Assembly (NCBI GenBank): GCA_021737545.1
Contig: JAIPDT010000002.1
Location: 1-58,642 of the forward strand
Reading direction: 5' to 3'
DNA from: Desulfobacteraceae bacterium
GTDB lineage: Bacteria > Desulfobacterota > Desulfobacteria > Desulfobacterales > Desulfosalsimonadaceae
Length of the DNA stretch: 58,642 nt
The notes beneath the pieces were generated by a model. That model worked only from the letters and a program-made list of their open reading frames with translations. It made no database searches and was not told the DNA's origin. The translations under genes were made by a program, and so were the position numbers. Position 1 is the stretch's first letter; every line of letters starts with the position of its first letter. Positions 17,113-26,167 of the stretch are shown piece by piece.

Positions 17113-17313
17113 ATGCAGAAGACGCTGATTATTATCGGAATTACAATCGCGGCAATCGGGCTTTTCTGGCCGTGGCTTGCCAAATTGCCTATTGGGCGCC
17201 TTCCCGGAGATATCCTTATCGACCGGCCCGGTATGAAGGTCTATATCCCGATTACAACCATGATAGTGGTTAGTATCGTTTTATCGCTTATTATGTGGAT
17301 TTTTCGTAAATAA
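17113..17313 (+). CDS. DUF2905 family small membrane protein
   Basis: A 66-residue protein with two transmembrane helices (about 4-23 and 44-63) flanking the conserved loop LPGDILIDRPGMKVYIPI, diagnostic of DUF2905. Its function is unknown. It is probably cotranscribed with the epimerase 38 bases upstream and is followed directly by a terminator hairpin. Confidence 0.88.
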   Translation: MQKTLIIIGITIAAIGLFWPWLAKLPIGRLPGDILIDRPGMKVYIPITTMIVVSIVLSLIMWIFRK

Positions 17314-17386
17314 AAAAAGGGGCGGATCTTTTTTTGAGTCTTTGAGGGGGGAGGAGGGGCCTCAAAAATAGATCTGTCCCTTTTTT
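17312..17386. terminator. Bidirectional terminator between DUF2905 and tRNA-Arg
   Basis: The outer arms AAAAAAGGGGCGGATCT and AGATCTGTCCCTTTTTT differ only at two positions that still pair as G-U. They enclose an inner TTTGAGG/CCTCAAA stem. T-runs at both ends serve the convergent DUF2905 gene and tRNA gene. Confidence 0.8.
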
Positions 17387-17387
17387 A

Positions 17388-17463
17388 TGGTACGCCCGGC
17401 AGGATTCGAACCTGCGACTTTCAGCTCCGGAGGCTGACGCTCTATCCCCTGAGCTACGGGCGC
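17388..17463 (-). tRNA. tRNA-Arg (anticodon CCG)
   Basis: The minus-strand cloverleaf is complete: acceptor GCGCCCG/CGGGCGT, D arm GCTC...GAGC, anticodon stem TCAGC/GCTGA with loop CTCCGGA (anticodon CCG, reading CGG), T arm GCAGG TTCGAAT CCTGC, discriminator A and an encoded CCA. Length is 76 bases. It is an isolated single tRNA gene. Confidence 0.97.
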
Positions 17464-17474
17464 ATACGGCAAGC

Positions 17475-17503
17475 AACATAGAAGATGTGCATGGATAAGT
17501 CAA
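17475..17503 (-). promoter_or_regulatory. Promoter of tRNA-Arg
   Basis: On the minus strand TTGACT and TATGTT are separated by 17 bases, with the -10 box 11 bases before the tRNA 5' end. Confidence 0.6.
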
Positions 17504-17527
17504 GCAGGAATCTTAAATTTTGGGGTC

Positions 17528-18829
17528 CTAAACTGCGACAGGCACTGACATTCCCTCCAGGGCTGCTATGGCTTCGCCTGCCACGTAAAGCGAGCCTGCA
17601 ATGCAGATTATCCCGGTCTCGGGGGTCACTTCCATGGCCCGGACGACCGCCGAGCTTACATCGTCTATGACCTCGACCTGATCCGTCATTTCCATGGCGA
17701 TCCCGGCAAGGGTGGAGGCCGGAAGGCTTCGCTCGATTACAGGCCGGGTTGCAATAATGTGATCACACAAAGGAACAAGAGATTTCAACATTGCTTTGTA
17801 AGGCTTGTCATCAAGAATGCCGATCACCAAGGTTACTTTCCGATTTCGCCCGTAATCGGAAAGAAATGCTGCCAGCCGGCGGGCGGCGATCAGATTGTGG
17901 GCTCCGTCGATTAATATTTCAGGCCGGGTCTCAAGTATTTCCAGGCGGCCGGGCCATCTGACATTTTCAAGTCCCGGTTTTATATCTTCAAAGGAGAGTG
18001 AAACTCCCTTCCGCATGAGTACTTCGCAGCCTGCAAGCACGAGGGCGGCGTTATCCAGCTGGTGAATACCTCGCAGCGAAGAATGCAGATCTGCCCATTT
18101 ATTGTCAAGGCCATGGTATGTAAATTTAAAATTCCCGTCAGTTCCGTTTTTGCGTCTGACCCGGAAGTCGCTGCCGCGCCTGAAAAGCGGGGCCTTTTTT
18201 TCAGCGGCGATGTTTTCTATCATTTCTATTGCGGATTTCTGGTGCACGCCGGTTACCGTCGGGATGTTCGGCTTTATTATTCCGCCTTTTTCCGCTGCTA
18301 TCTGAGCGACGGTGTTTCCGAGATAAAGCCGATGTTCAAGCGAAACATTTGAAATTATACATAATTCGGGCGATAAAATGTTTGTTGCATCAAGGCGGCC
18401 GCCCATCCCGGTTTCAATTACGGCCCAGTTAACTCCGGCTTTTGCAAAGGCATAAAGGGCCATGGCCGTGGAGTATTCGAAAAATGTGGGCTCCCGGTCC
18501 TTCGGGGCTACGGCCTTTACCGCCTCGTAAGCCTCGATCACGCCCCGGTCTGATATTTGGGTGTTGTTTATGCAGATGCGTTCATTGAACCTTACAAGAT
18601 GAGGCGAGGTATAAAGCCCTACCCGATGACCTGCCGCATGCAGGATTGCTGCAAGAGCCGAGGCAATGGATCCTTTCCCGTTGGTGCCTGCCACGTGGAT
18701 GCAGGAATAGGATTTTTCAGGATGCCCCAGCCCTTCGAGCATGCCATCTATGATATCCAGCCCCAGCTTTATGCCGAATCTGCGCAGGGAAAACATCTCG
18801 GTCAGGCATTTGTCATAGGCGTTTTCCAT
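17528..18829 (-). CDS. folC: Bifunctional folylpolyglutamate synthase / dihydrofolate synthase
   Basis: A 433-residue Mur-ligase-like enzyme that adds glutamate to dihydropteroate or folates. It shows HVAGTNGKGSIASALAAIL (ATP loop), TSPHLVRFNERI, FFEYSTAMA, ETGMGGRLDATN and DGAHN. The ATG is near the 3' end of the rpsU terminator, so it may be read through or have its own weak promoter. It is followed by the tRNA promoter. Confidence 0.94.
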   Translation of the reverse strand: MENAYDKCLTEMFSLRRFGIKLGLDIIDGMLEGLGHPEKSYSCIHVAGTNGKGSIASALAAILHAAGHRVGLYTSPHLVRFNERICINNTQISDRGVIEAYEAVKAVAPKDREPTFFEYSTAMALYAFAKAGVNWAVIETGMGGRLDATNILSPELCIISNVSLEHRLYLGNTVAQIAAEKGGIIKPNIPTVTGVHQKSAIEMIENIAAEKKAPLFRRGSDFRVRRKNGTDGNFKFTYHGLDNKWADLHSSLRGIHQLDNAALVLAGCEVLMRKGVSLSFEDIKPGLENVRWPGRLEILETRPEILIDGAHNLIAARRLAAFLSDYGRNRKVTLVIGILDDKPYKAMLKSLVPLCDHIIATRPVIERSLPASTLAGIAMEMTDQVEVIDDVSSAVVRAMEVTPETGIICIAGSLYVAGEAIAALEGMSVPVAV

Positions 18830-18860
18830 TATGACTTTGCTCCCTTGTCCGGCGTTGCAT

Positions 18861-18893
18861 AAAAAACCCGGTGGCGCTCACAGCCGGCCGGGT
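18861..18893 (-). terminator. Rho-independent terminator of rpsU
   Basis: On the minus strand ACCCGG, a 16-base GC-rich loop, CCGGGT and a T-run, 47 bases after the rpsU stop codon. Confidence 0.75.
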
Positions 18894-18939
18894 CCTTTAC
18901 TCAATATGATGCATTTGCCTGCTTCGGTTCTGCAGGACA

Positions 18940-19155
18940 CTATGTTCTGCGGTATCGTGTGCGTTTCTTGGCCTCGGCGATCCGCTGCCGCCGCAGTGCT
19001 TCGCGTCTCTTGCGGCGTCTGTATTCACTGGGTTTTTCGTAGTTCTTCTTGAGCCGTAATTTCTTGAACAGGCCGTCATTCTGGATTTTTTTCTTAAGAA
19101 CGCGCATCGCCTTTTCAAGATCGTTGTCGTCGACTTTGACCGCGATTTCCTTCAA
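18940..19155 (-). CDS. rpsU: 30S ribosomal protein S21
   Basis: About 71 residues with the S21 pattern: IAVKVDDNDLEKAMRVLKKK, then GLFKKLRLKKNYEKPSE and a highly basic RRRKRREALRRQ tail. There is no good ATG. In-frame TTG codons exist at 19164 and 19155. The GGGGG ribosome-binding tract (19165-19169) touches the first and is nine bases from the second, so the second is chosen. The 19164 start would add three residues. Confidence 0.9.
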   Translation of the reverse strand: MKEIAVKVDDNDLEKAMRVLKKKIQNDGLFKKLRLKKNYEKPSEYRRRKRREALRRQRIAEAKKRTRYRRT

Positions 19156-19277
19156 ATATTTCAACCCCCTTTACATAAGATTTGGTTGCTTTGTATCTTA
19201 ATAATTTATGCAAAAATGTCAAACCAACATAAGTCTTCTACCCGCATCTCTCTGCAAGCGGCATTTTGCAAAAAGAA

Positions 19278-19958
19278 TTACGCGGGAAGTTTTGAGACCA
19301 GTTCGTCAGCGACTTCCTTGACGCTGTTTTTGCCGGTCAGGGTAATATATTTCATGTTGGGATCCTTTGCGGCGATGTCCCGGAAGTAGTAGGCTGCCGC
19401 CAAGGTTCCGCTCTCCGTATCATAGTAGATATGGTGGCGCTTGTCTATGGCCGCTTCGTCCTGGTCATCGGAGCGGGTTTGGAGCTCTCCGCCGCATACC
19501 CGGCACTTGTCTCCGTCAGGCTTGATGGCGTCAATGAAGATATTGTTGGGATGATTGTTGTCATTGACGCACAGGCGACGTCCCATGATACGGTTTTTGG
19601 CGATCTCCCGGTCAAGTTCTATATCAACCACTATATCGAGGTTCATACCTTCTTTCTGAAGAGCCTCATGTAGCTTGATCGCCTGATTTTTGTTCCTGGG
19701 AAAGCCGTCCAGCAGCCATCCTTTTTTACAGTCGTCTTCTTTGAGCCTGTCCAGGATCATCGGAATAGTGATGTCGTCCGGCACCAGTTCGCCCTGGTCA
19801 ATGTAAGCCTTGGCCTGTTTGCCAAGCTCGGTGCCGCCTTTGATATTTTCCCGGAAAATGGCCCCGGATTCGATCTGCGGAATATTGAATTTTTCCTTGA
19901 GGATCGCTCCCTGTGTACCCTTGCCGCTTCCGTTGGGCCCGAAAAACAAAATGTTCAT
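19278..19958 (-). CDS. adk: Adenylate kinase
   Basis: A 226-residue nucleoside monophosphate kinase (ATP + AMP to 2 ADP). The P-loop reads GPNGSGKGTQ, where most have GAPGAGKGTQ. DGFPRN and GRRLC follow. The LID insert contains CVNDNNHPNN and CRVCGGEL, so three Cys and a His could form an atypical zinc site in place of the usual four-Cys set. An upstream GTG (19988) lacks a ribosome-binding site; the ATG at 19958 follows GGAGAAGG. A near-consensus promoter lies at 20047-20075. Confidence 0.93.
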   Translation of the reverse strand: MNILFFGPNGSGKGTQGAILKEKFNIPQIESGAIFRENIKGGTELGKQAKAYIDQGELVPDDITIPMILDRLKEDDCKKGWLLDGFPRNKNQAIKLHEALQKEGMNLDIVVDIELDREIAKNRIMGRRLCVNDNNHPNNIFIDAIKPDGDKCRVCGGELQTRSDDQDEAAIDKRHHIYYDTESGTLAAAYYFRDIAAKDPNMKYITLTGKNSVKEVADELVSKLPA

Positions 19959-20046
19959 AGCCGCCTTCTCCTTTTGCCAGAGGTTCACGCCAATGTGAGA
20001 TCCAAGTTCTGTATTTTATTTACAGGCATTGTTCGCAAAATTTATC

Positions 20047-20075
20047 TACATATAAAAATGTCAACATAATGTCAA
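20047..20075 (-). promoter_or_regulatory. Promoter of adk
   Basis: On the minus strand TTGACA, 17 bases, TATGTA. A second TTGACA lies inside the spacer. No other gene start lies between it and adk. Confidence 0.65.
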
Positions 20076-20106
20076 GTAAAGAAAAAAGGGAGCGGCAATA
20101 ATAGTT

Positions 20107-21477
20107 TTATCCCTTTCTTTGAAGGAGTTTTTCAGTATATTCCAAAGCCTGATCCCGGTTTTTCAAGAGGCCTGCCAGGCGCATTTCTTCGATTTTTTCC
20201 AATATTTCCGAAAAAAGCGGCGAGGGGGTTAAGCTGTATATTTCGATTAAGTCGCGGCCCGTGATCAGCCGCGGCCGGCGGGACGCAGGCAGGTGTTGGT
20301 TTAAATATTGCCGGACAAGGTTTTGGGCAAAGTCCGTGAATTCATCGGCGGCGTATGAATCTTTGCCGGCAAAGTCGGCGGTTGCCATAAGCAGCAGATC
20401 CGGGCTCAGCGGAGCGGTTCTGATAAAAAACCGGGTCACGGTTTTTGTCTTCAGTTTATCGGCTTTTTGTAAAATAAAAAGAAAAAGGGGCCTGAGATGA
20501 TTTTTTACCAGAAAAAAAGTATAATTGTTTTCACGATTTGAAAAACGAAGCCTAAGGTTTATATCCCGGACCATGTTTGCTCCGGCAGAATCGTGATTAT
20601 AAAAATGGATATCTCCCTTGTCATCAACGCTGCGGGTCATCGGCTTGCCGATATCGTGGAGCAGGGCTGCATGCTTGATAAGCCCGATTCCCCCGGCGGA
20701 GTTAAGCAGATCCGTATTTTTACAGCCTGAGTACATAAAGGGCCTGTTTTCGTGAAGCATCTTTTCCAATACCCGATAGACCGCAATGGTATGTTCAAAT
20801 GCATCAAACCGGTGGTGCCGGTTTTGGGGGCAGCCTTTGAGTTGCCTGAGTTCCGGAAAAATGCCGTAGAGTAGTCCAGTGCTCTCTGCCATATTTATCA
20901 GCTTCGCGGAAAAAGGACTTTGCAGCATTTTAATCCATTCTTCACGTACCCGTTCACCTGCTGTTTCTGCGATCTTTTCCGACCTTGAGGATAGGGCGGC
21001 AAGTGTCTCGGAATCTATGGAGAAATTCAGAACCGCAGCCATACGCAAAGCCCTGAGCAGTCTTAATGAATCTTCATCAAATGCGCCCGGCCAAACCATG
21101 CGGATCAGCCTGCCTGACAAATCTTTTCTGCCGCCTGCGGGATCTATTAGTTCTCCGGTTATGGTATTTACAGCCATTGCATTTACTGTAAAATCCCGGC
21201 GCAGGAGATCAGATTTGATATCCGGTCCTTTTATATCAGAGACATCATAATTGCCTTCATCTGTAACTATTCGGTAGACGCATTTGCCGGCCCCGCCCAT
21301 GACAACCACACGGCTGCCTGCAGCAGAGGCAATTGCGTCGGCAATCTTTTCTGCATCGCCTTTGGCTGCCAGATCATAATCCGTGGTCGGCCGGCCGAGC
21401 AGCAGGTCGCGCACACATCCCCCCACCAGATAGAGGCCGGAGCTTTCGGGTATAAATTTCGGGTTGATTAAAGTCAT
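20107..21477 (-). CDS. CCA tRNA nucleotidyltransferase / poly(A) polymerase family with HD domain
   Basis: A 456-residue class II nucleotidyltransferase. The head domain has LYLVGGCVRDLLLGRPTTDYD with the metal-binding DxD, RRDFTVNAMA, and DEDSLRLLRALRMA. The C-terminal half has an HD phosphohydrolase motif (HAALLHDIGKP). It either adds or repairs tRNA 3' CCA or adds poly(A) tails. The tRNA in this window encodes its CCA, so a repair role is plausible. The open frame extends far upstream (to 21870) but overlaps coaE and lacks coding character there; the ATG at 21477 is the start. Confidence 0.9.
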   Translation of the reverse strand: MTLINPKFIPESSGLYLVGGCVRDLLLGRPTTDYDLAAKGDAEKIADAIASAAGSRVVVMGGAGKCVYRIVTDEGNYDVSDIKGPDIKSDLLRRDFTVNAMAVNTITGELIDPAGGRKDLSGRLIRMVWPGAFDEDSLRLLRALRMAAVLNFSIDSETLAALSSRSEKIAETAGERVREEWIKMLQSPFSAKLINMAESTGLLYGIFPELRQLKGCPQNRHHRFDAFEHTIAVYRVLEKMLHENRPFMYSGCKNTDLLNSAGGIGLIKHAALLHDIGKPMTRSVDDKGDIHFYNHDSAGANMVRDINLRLRFSNRENNYTFFLVKNHLRPLFLFILQKADKLKTKTVTRFFIRTAPLSPDLLLMATADFAGKDSYAADEFTDFAQNLVRQYLNQHLPASRRPRLITGRDLIEIYSLTPSPLFSEILEKIEEMRLAGLLKNRDQALEYTEKLLQRKG

Positions 21478-21537
21478 TTTTTTGGATATAGAAATATTTT
21501 TTCTGCTAACAATTAGCGCAAAACCCTCGCAAATGCA

Positions 21538-22176
21538 ATGGATATAAAAGAAATCTCCGTGCACGCACAACCAAGAGCGCTTGCAATAGGGGTAACCGGC
21601 AACGCCGGTTCCGGCAAGTCTGTTGTATGTATGCGCTTTCGGGAATTCGGCATACCCGTATTCAGTGCGGATCAGCTGGCACGGCAAGCCGTGGAGCGCG
21701 GAACCCGGGCGTATGAGCAGATCGTTAAACACTTTGGCAACGGTATCCTGGCTCCTGACAAATCCATTGACCGCCGGAAACTGCGTCGGATAATTATAAA
21801 GGATGAGGGGGCCAGAAAAACCCTGGAGAATTTTGTTCACCCCGATGTAATTGAGCGGATTAAAGCTCATTTAAAAGATGCCGAAAAACAGGGTTTACCC
21901 CTGGCTGCAGTGGAGGTCCCCCTGTTATTTGAAACCGGCATGCAGAAATTTTTCGACCATGTGATCATGGTCAGCGCAACGTGCGAAAACAGAATTCAGC
22001 GAATAATGGCCAGGGACGGCGCAACCCGTAAAGAAGCTAAAGCTCTGATGAAAACTCAGATGCCCGAGGAGCAAAAGCGCGGGCTTGCGGATTTTGTCAT
22101 AAACAACAACGAAAGTATCCGGGAAGTATACCGGCAGGTGGACCGGATTTACAAAAAAGTTGGAGGCAAGTTGTAA
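21538..22176 (+). CDS. coaE: Dephospho-CoA kinase
   Basis: A 212-residue P-loop kinase for the last step of coenzyme A synthesis. It shows GVTGNAGSGKS (P-loop at 21-28), the FSADQLARQAV substrate loop, HPDVIERI, VEVPLLFETGM and RIMARDGATRKEA. It has about 13 extra residues before the usual start, and no internal ATG is better placed. It is divergent from the tRNA nucleotidyltransferase across a 60-base gap. Confidence 0.94.
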   Translation: MDIKEISVHAQPRALAIGVTGNAGSGKSVVCMRFREFGIPVFSADQLARQAVERGTRAYEQIVKHFGNGILAPDKSIDRRKLRRIIIKDEGARKTLENFVHPDVIERIKAHLKDAEKQGLPLAAVEVPLLFETGMQKFFDHVIMVSATCENRIQRIMARDGATRKEAKALMKTQMPEEQKRGLADFVINNNESIREVYRQVDRIYKKVGGKL

Positions 22177-22192
22177 AAAAAAGCGAAAATTG

Positions 22193-22221
22193 TTGACACC
22201 TAAATATTAATGTTTTATTTA
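22193..22221 (+). promoter_or_regulatory. Candidate promoter upstream of rho
   Basis: TTGACA, 17 bases, TATTTA, just after the coaE stop. Initiation would fall within the A-run of the adjacent hairpin, giving a leader of nearly 300 bases before rho. Confidence 0.45.
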
Positions 22222-22223
22222 TT

Positions 22224-22254
22224 AAAAAAACGTACCTGCCTTGTGGACGTTTTT
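22224..22254 (+). terminator. Candidate coaE terminator
   Basis: Arms AAAAACGT and ACGTTTTT around a 13-base loop, 48 bases after the coaE stop and followed by a T-run. The stem is AT-rich and moderately stable. Confidence 0.5.
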
Positions 22255-22524
22255 CTGTTGCTGTGATTCCTTCAGATCAAATACATCTAAAATCAGGCCT
22301 TTTATTACCTAAGTTTTAAAAAGACATATATACATGTATACGCGGCCTGCATGTGCCACAGAAAGCAGAGCCGGGGGATCGCTGGCGAGGCCTGTTGTGT
22401 AAAATAGCGAAGGCCCCGCGCCGTTGCAATAGTGAACCACGGTTGTCTAATATAGATCAGTAAGTATTCAAAAATAAAACAATCAGAATGAAAATGGGAG
22501 AAAAATAACAGGGAATGGTATTTA
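22255..22524 (+). other. Long untranslated leader of rho
   Basis: 270 bases without a convincing gene. A GC-rich stem-loop can form at about 22383-22424 (GGCGAGGCCT pairing with AGGCCCCGCGCC, loop about 17 bases). A poor AT-rich stretch follows up to the ribosome-binding region. Long leaders are common for rho, which is autoregulated in several bacteria. I recognise no known riboswitch motif. Confidence 0.4.
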
Positions 22525-23772
22525 ATGAACATTATTGAACTAAAAAACAAAAAAATCAGTGAACTCACCCGGATGGCCAAGAAGTTCAACATAGAGAACG
22601 TAGGCCGGATGCGTAAGCAGGAGCTTATTTTTTCCCTTCTGCAGGCGCATATTGAAAAAAACGGTTTGATCTACGGCGAGGGCACCCTGGAAATTCTGCC
22701 CGATGGTTTCGGCTTTCTGAGGTCCCATGACTGCAACTATCTTCCCGGACCGGATGATATTTACGTCTCACCTTCCCAGATCCGCCGCTTCAATCTCAAA
22801 ACCGGGGACACCGTATCAGGTCAGATCCGCCAGCCAAAGGAGTCGGAACGTTATTTCGCCCTGCTAAAAGTCGAGGCAATCAATTTTGAGGAACCCGAGG
22901 CCGCCAGGGAAAAGATCCTTTTTGATAACCTCACACCTCTTTTTCCGGAAAAAAAGGTCAAGCTTGAGCATGAACCGGGCAATTATTCCGTACGGATTAT
23001 GGACCTTATGACCCCCTTGGGTTTCGGCCAGCGCGGACTGATAGTCTCCCCGCCGAGAACCGGCAAGACCATGCTGCTTAAAAACATTGCAAACAGCATC
23101 ATAGCCAATCATAAAAACGTCATTCCTTTTGTGGTGCTAATCGACGAGCGCCCCGAAGAGGTTACAGACATGCAGCGTTCGGTGGATGCCGAAGTAGTCT
23201 CTTCCACGTTTGACGAGCCTGCAGAGCGTCATGTTCAGGTGGCTGAGATGGTGTCTGAAAAAGCCAAGCGGCTGGTGGAGCACAAAAAGCATGTGGTTAT
23301 TCTGCTCGACAGCATCACACGCCTTGCCCGGGCCTATAACATGACCGTGCCTTCCAGCGGCAAACTGCTTTCCGGCGGCGTGGACGCCAATGCTCTGCAC
23401 CGGCCCAAGCGGTTTTTCGGGGCTGCCAGAAACATCGAAGAAGGGGGCAGTCTTACTATTATCGCCACGGCCCTGATAGATACCGGCAGCAGGATGGACG
23501 AGGTAATATTCGAGGAATTCAAAGGTACCGGCAATATGGAGTTGCACCTTGACCGCAAGCTCTCGGACCGCCGGATGTATCCGGCAATAGACATAAACCG
23601 GTCCGGCACCCGGAAAGAAGAGCTGCTCATGGAGGCAGATACTTTAAACAGGGTCTGGATACTGCGCAAGCTGCTTTCTCCTCTGAATCCTATTGACAGT
23701 CTGGAATTTTTGCTGGATAAGATGAAGGGCACAAAAACCAACAAGGAATTTCTGGACGCAATGAATTCGTAA
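22525..23772 (+). CDS. rho: Transcription termination factor Rho
   Basis: A 415-residue hexameric RNA-dependent ATPase. It has an N-terminal helical Rho_N segment, a cold-shock-like RNA-binding domain ([17 protein letters not shown]), Walker [13 protein letters not shown] (about 176-187), Walker [17 protein letters not shown], the Q-loop/R-loop region with [14 protein letters not shown], and [19 protein letters not shown]. It terminates untranslated transcripts. No insertion is seen in the N-terminal domain. A heptad array separates it from rpmE. Confidence 0.97.
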   Translation: MNIIELKNKKISELTRMAKKFNIENVGRMRKQELIFSLLQAHIEKNGLIYGEGTLEILPDGFGFLRSHDCNYLPGPDDIYVSPSQIRRFNLKTGDTVSGQIRQPKESERYFALLKVEAINFEEPEAAREKILFDNLTPLFPEKKVKLEHEPGNYSVRIMDLMTPLGFGQRGLIVSPPRTGKTMLLKNIANSIIANHKNVIPFVVLIDERPEEVTDMQRSVDAEVVSSTFDEPAERHVQVAEMVSEKAKRLVEHKKHVVILLDSITRLARAYNMTVPSSGKLLSGGVDANALHRPKRFFGAARNIEEGGSLTIIATALIDTGSRMDEVIFEEFKGTGNMELHLDRKLSDRRMYPAIDINRSGTRKEELLMEADTLNRVWILRKLLSPLNPIDSLEFLLDKMKGTKTNKEFLDAMNS

Positions 23773-23800
23773 AACCTTGAATCTTTAACCTTGAACCTGA
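23773..23800. repeat. Heptanucleotide tandem repeat (AACCTTG-like, 4 units)
   Basis: Units AACCTTG, AATCTTT, AACCTTG, AACCTGA begin directly after the rho stop codon. The array at 28447 has the same consensus. Confidence 0.8.
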
Positions 23801-23817
23801 ATTATGAGGTGTTTGAA

Positions 23818-24039
23818 ATGAAAAAAGATATTCATCCGCAATATAAGGAAACCACTATCCGCTGTGCATGCGGCAATGAGATCACGGTGGGCTCGACGCG
23901 GGAAAATATTTCAGTTGAAATTTGTTCGCAATGTCATCCTTTTTATACAGGAAAACAGAAGCTGGTGGACTCGGCAGGCAGGATCGAGCGGTTCCGCCGC
24001 AAGTATGCATGGTATCAGCAAGAAGGCGGCAAGAAATAA
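23818..24039 (+). CDS. rpmE: 50S ribosomal protein L31
   Basis: A 73-residue zinc-containing (C+) L31. [12 protein letters not shown] opens the protein, CACGNE and [13 protein letters not shown] carry the four zinc cysteines, and [10 protein letters not shown] closes it. An in-frame earlier start (23791) would lie in the repeat spacer. The ATG at 23818 follows GAGGT and matches family starts. It sits in a translation gene run with prfA 18 bases downstream. Confidence 0.96.
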   Translation: MKKDIHPQYKETTIRCACGNEITVGSTRENISVEICSQCHPFYTGKQKLVDSAGRIERFRRKYAWYQQEGGKK

Positions 24040-24057
24040 GGGGCTCCAGAGGCTTTC

Positions 24058-25158
24058 ATGTTTGAACGCTTGGAAGGTATAGAAAAGCGCTATTACGAGC
24101 TTGAGCATTTGCTTTCCGATCCCGCGGTTGTCGGCGACAGGGAGCGGTACCCAAAGTACGTCCGGGAGCACGCGGAGCTGGGAAAGATTGTTGGAACTTA
24201 CAGCGAGTACCGCCGGGTGAATCAGGAGCTTGAACAGAGCCGGGAGCTGCTTTCAGACAGCGACTCCGAAATCAAGGAACTTGCCAAAAGCGAGATAGAT
24301 TCTCTTGAACAACAACGGGCCGAGCTCGAAAAGGAACTAAAGAAGCTGCTGATTCCGAAAGATCCCAATGACGAAAAAAACGTGATCATAGAAATCCGGG
24401 CAGGCACAGGAGGCGAGGAGGCCAGCCTTTTTGCCGGCGATCTGTTCCGGATGTATTCGCGTTATTCCGAATCCAAGGGGTGGAAGATTGAGCTTATTGA
24501 TGCCCACTGGACCGATTCGGGCGGAGCAAAAGAGGTTGTCGCCATGGTCAGGGGGCAGGGTGCCTACAGCCATCTTAAATACGAGAGCGGCACTCACCGG
24601 GTCCAGCGGGTTCCTGCCACAGAGGCCCAGGGCAGGATACATACTTCCGCGGTTACGGTGGCTGTGCTTGCCGAAGCAGAAGACGTTGAAGTTCAGATCG
24701 ACCCCAATGACGTTGAAGTGGACGTGTTCCGCTCCAGCGGTCCGGGCGGGCAGTCAGTGAATACAACGGATTCGGCGGTCAGGCTTACCCACACCCCCAG
24801 CGGGCTGGTGGTGACCTGCCAGGATGAAAAATCGCAGCACAAAAACAAGGCAAAGGCAATGAAGGTGCTGCGGGCCAGGCTCTATGACATCCAGGTCCGC
24901 GAGCAGAATGAAAAGATCACCCAGGAGCGAAGAAGCCAGGTGGGAAGCGGAGATCGAAGCGAAAGGATCAGGACCTATAATTTTCCGCAGAGCCGGATAA
25001 CAGATCACCGCATCGGGCTTACCCTGTACAAACTCGAACAGGTTCTGCAGGGCGAACTCGATGAAATCATAGACGAACTGGCCGCCTCCTATCAGGCCCG
25101 GGCATTGCAGAATGCGGAATCACAAGTTGCAGAAACAGCAGGTATGGACCGTTCTTGA
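24058..25158 (+). CDS. prfA: Peptide chain release factor 1
   Basis: A 366-residue class I release factor for UAA and UAG. It has the catalytic GGQ (230-232) in [29 protein letters not shown], and a long N-terminal coiled-coil domain. The stop-codon-reading loop lies in the [14 protein letters not shown] region, of the PxT (RF1) type. It overlaps prmC, whose product methylates the GGQ glutamine, so the pair is coupled. RF1 does not read UGA, which matters in a genome that appears to recode UGA as Sec. Confidence 0.96.
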   Translation: MFERLEGIEKRYYELEHLLSDPAVVGDRERYPKYVREHAELGKIVGTYSEYRRVNQELEQSRELLSDSDSEIKELAKSEIDSLEQQRAELEKELKKLLIPKDPNDEKNVIIEIRAGTGGEEASLFAGDLFRMYSRYSESKGWKIELIDAHWTDSGGAKEVVAMVRGQGAYSHLKYESGTHRVQRVPATEAQGRIHTSAVTVAVLAEAEDVEVQIDPNDVEVDVFRSSGPGGQSVNTTDSAVRLTHTPSGLVVTCQDEKSQHKNKAKAMKVLRARLYDIQVREQNEKITQERRSQVGSGDRSERIRTYNFPQSRITDHRIGLTLYKLEQVLQGELDEIIDELAASYQARALQNAESQVAETAGMDRS

Positions 25159-26005
25159 CGTGCTTCAATGGACGGCCGGATATTTTCATTCCCGCCACAT
25201 CGACTCCCCCCGTTTGACAGCGGAGCTTTTGCTCGCTGAGGTCCTGAGGGTTGAGCGCATCGATTTATATATTCGCCACGACCAGCCATTGTCCGAAACC
25301 GAGCTTGCGTCATACCGGCAAATGATTCGGCGCCGTGTGCTCCGGGAGCCGGTGGCCTATATCCTCAAAACCTGGGAATTTTGGGGATTGCCGTTTACAG
25401 TAACTCCGGATGTGCTTATCCCCAGGCCGGAAACAGAGCACCTGGTGGAAGCAGCTCTTGCGCGGCTGCCTTTGGAAAACGGAGAAGCAAAGCGTATAAT
25501 GGACCTGGGTACCGGCTCAGGAGCAGTTGTTGTTAGCCTGGCTGCAGAACGTCCCGGGAATCTGTATTTTACTGTGGACCGATCATATCCTGCCCTGCAG
25601 GTGGCAAAAAAAAATGCGGCGCGCAACAGGGTGAGCGAGCAAATTTGTTTTTTTGCAGGCAACTGGCTGGAGGCGGTTGACTCCGCGGCCAGGGGTTTTG
25701 ACATGATCGTCTCCAATCCCCCTTATGTTCCTTCTGACCAGTTCTCAGAGCTGGAACCTGAAATCAGCGAATATGAACCCCGCGTGGCCCTGGACGGCAG
25801 CAAAGACGGGCTTGAGGCAATCCGCTGCATTGTTGATAAAGCCCCCCGGTACCTGGCAGATGGCGGCTTTCTGATAATGGAGATGGGATGCGATCAGAAA
25901 GCGGCTGTGGCTGAGCTGAGCCGAAACCGGAATGCTTACGGGAATATGGAATTTATCAGAGACTACGGGGGGCATGACCGGGCGGCGGTGCTGCAGAAAA
26001 TATGA
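25112..26005 (+). CDS. prmC: Release factor glutamine methyltransferase
   Basis: A 297-residue SAM-dependent enzyme that N5-methylates the GGQ glutamine of release factors. It shows an N-terminal helical substrate-binding domain, [19 protein letters not shown], the SAM loop [14 protein letters not shown], and the catalytic NPPY (202-205). It overlaps prfA by 47 bases in another frame; the overlap is unusually long, and a later start is possible but would cut into the N-terminal domain. Confidence 0.94.
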   Translation: MRNHKLQKQQVWTVLDVLQWTAGYFHSRHIDSPRLTAELLLAEVLRVERIDLYIRHDQPLSETELASYRQMIRRRVLREPVAYILKTWEFWGLPFTVTPDVLIPRPETEHLVEAALARLPLENGEAKRIMDLGTGSGAVVVSLAAERPGNLYFTVDRSYPALQVAKKNAARNRVSEQICFFAGNWLEAVDSAARGFDMIVSNPPYVPSDQFSELEPEISEYEPRVALDGSKDGLEAIRCIVDKAPRYLADGGFLIMEMGCDQKAAVAELSRNRNAYGNMEFIRDYGGHDRAAVLQKI

Positions 26006-26016
26006 TAATAAAAATA

Positions 26017-26045
26017 TTGCTGAGCCTGTAATCTTCTGGTATAGA
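26017..26045 (+). promoter_or_regulatory. Promoter and leader of rpsB-tsf
   Basis: TTGCTG, 17 bases, TATAGA, 11 bases after prmC. The roughly 115-base leader that follows is GC-rich with complementary segments (CCGGTGGCTTCGG and ACCGAAG). This would suit S2 autoregulation, but I cannot match it to a described motif. Confidence 0.5.
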
Positions 26046-26167
26046 TACTCAATTTATTAATTAATGACACACGCCTTTTGACCGGTGGCTTCGGTGCTTT
26101 CTTTGAAAAGTCGGCTGCCGGGATGACAAAGGCGGTGGTCCCAAAACCGAAGAAAAAGGAGTTTTAA

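Noticed and set aside
20107-21870. 587-residue form of the tRNA nucleotidyltransferase
   Set aside because: The N-terminal 131 residues overlap divergent coaE, lack family resemblance and have no ribosome-binding site.
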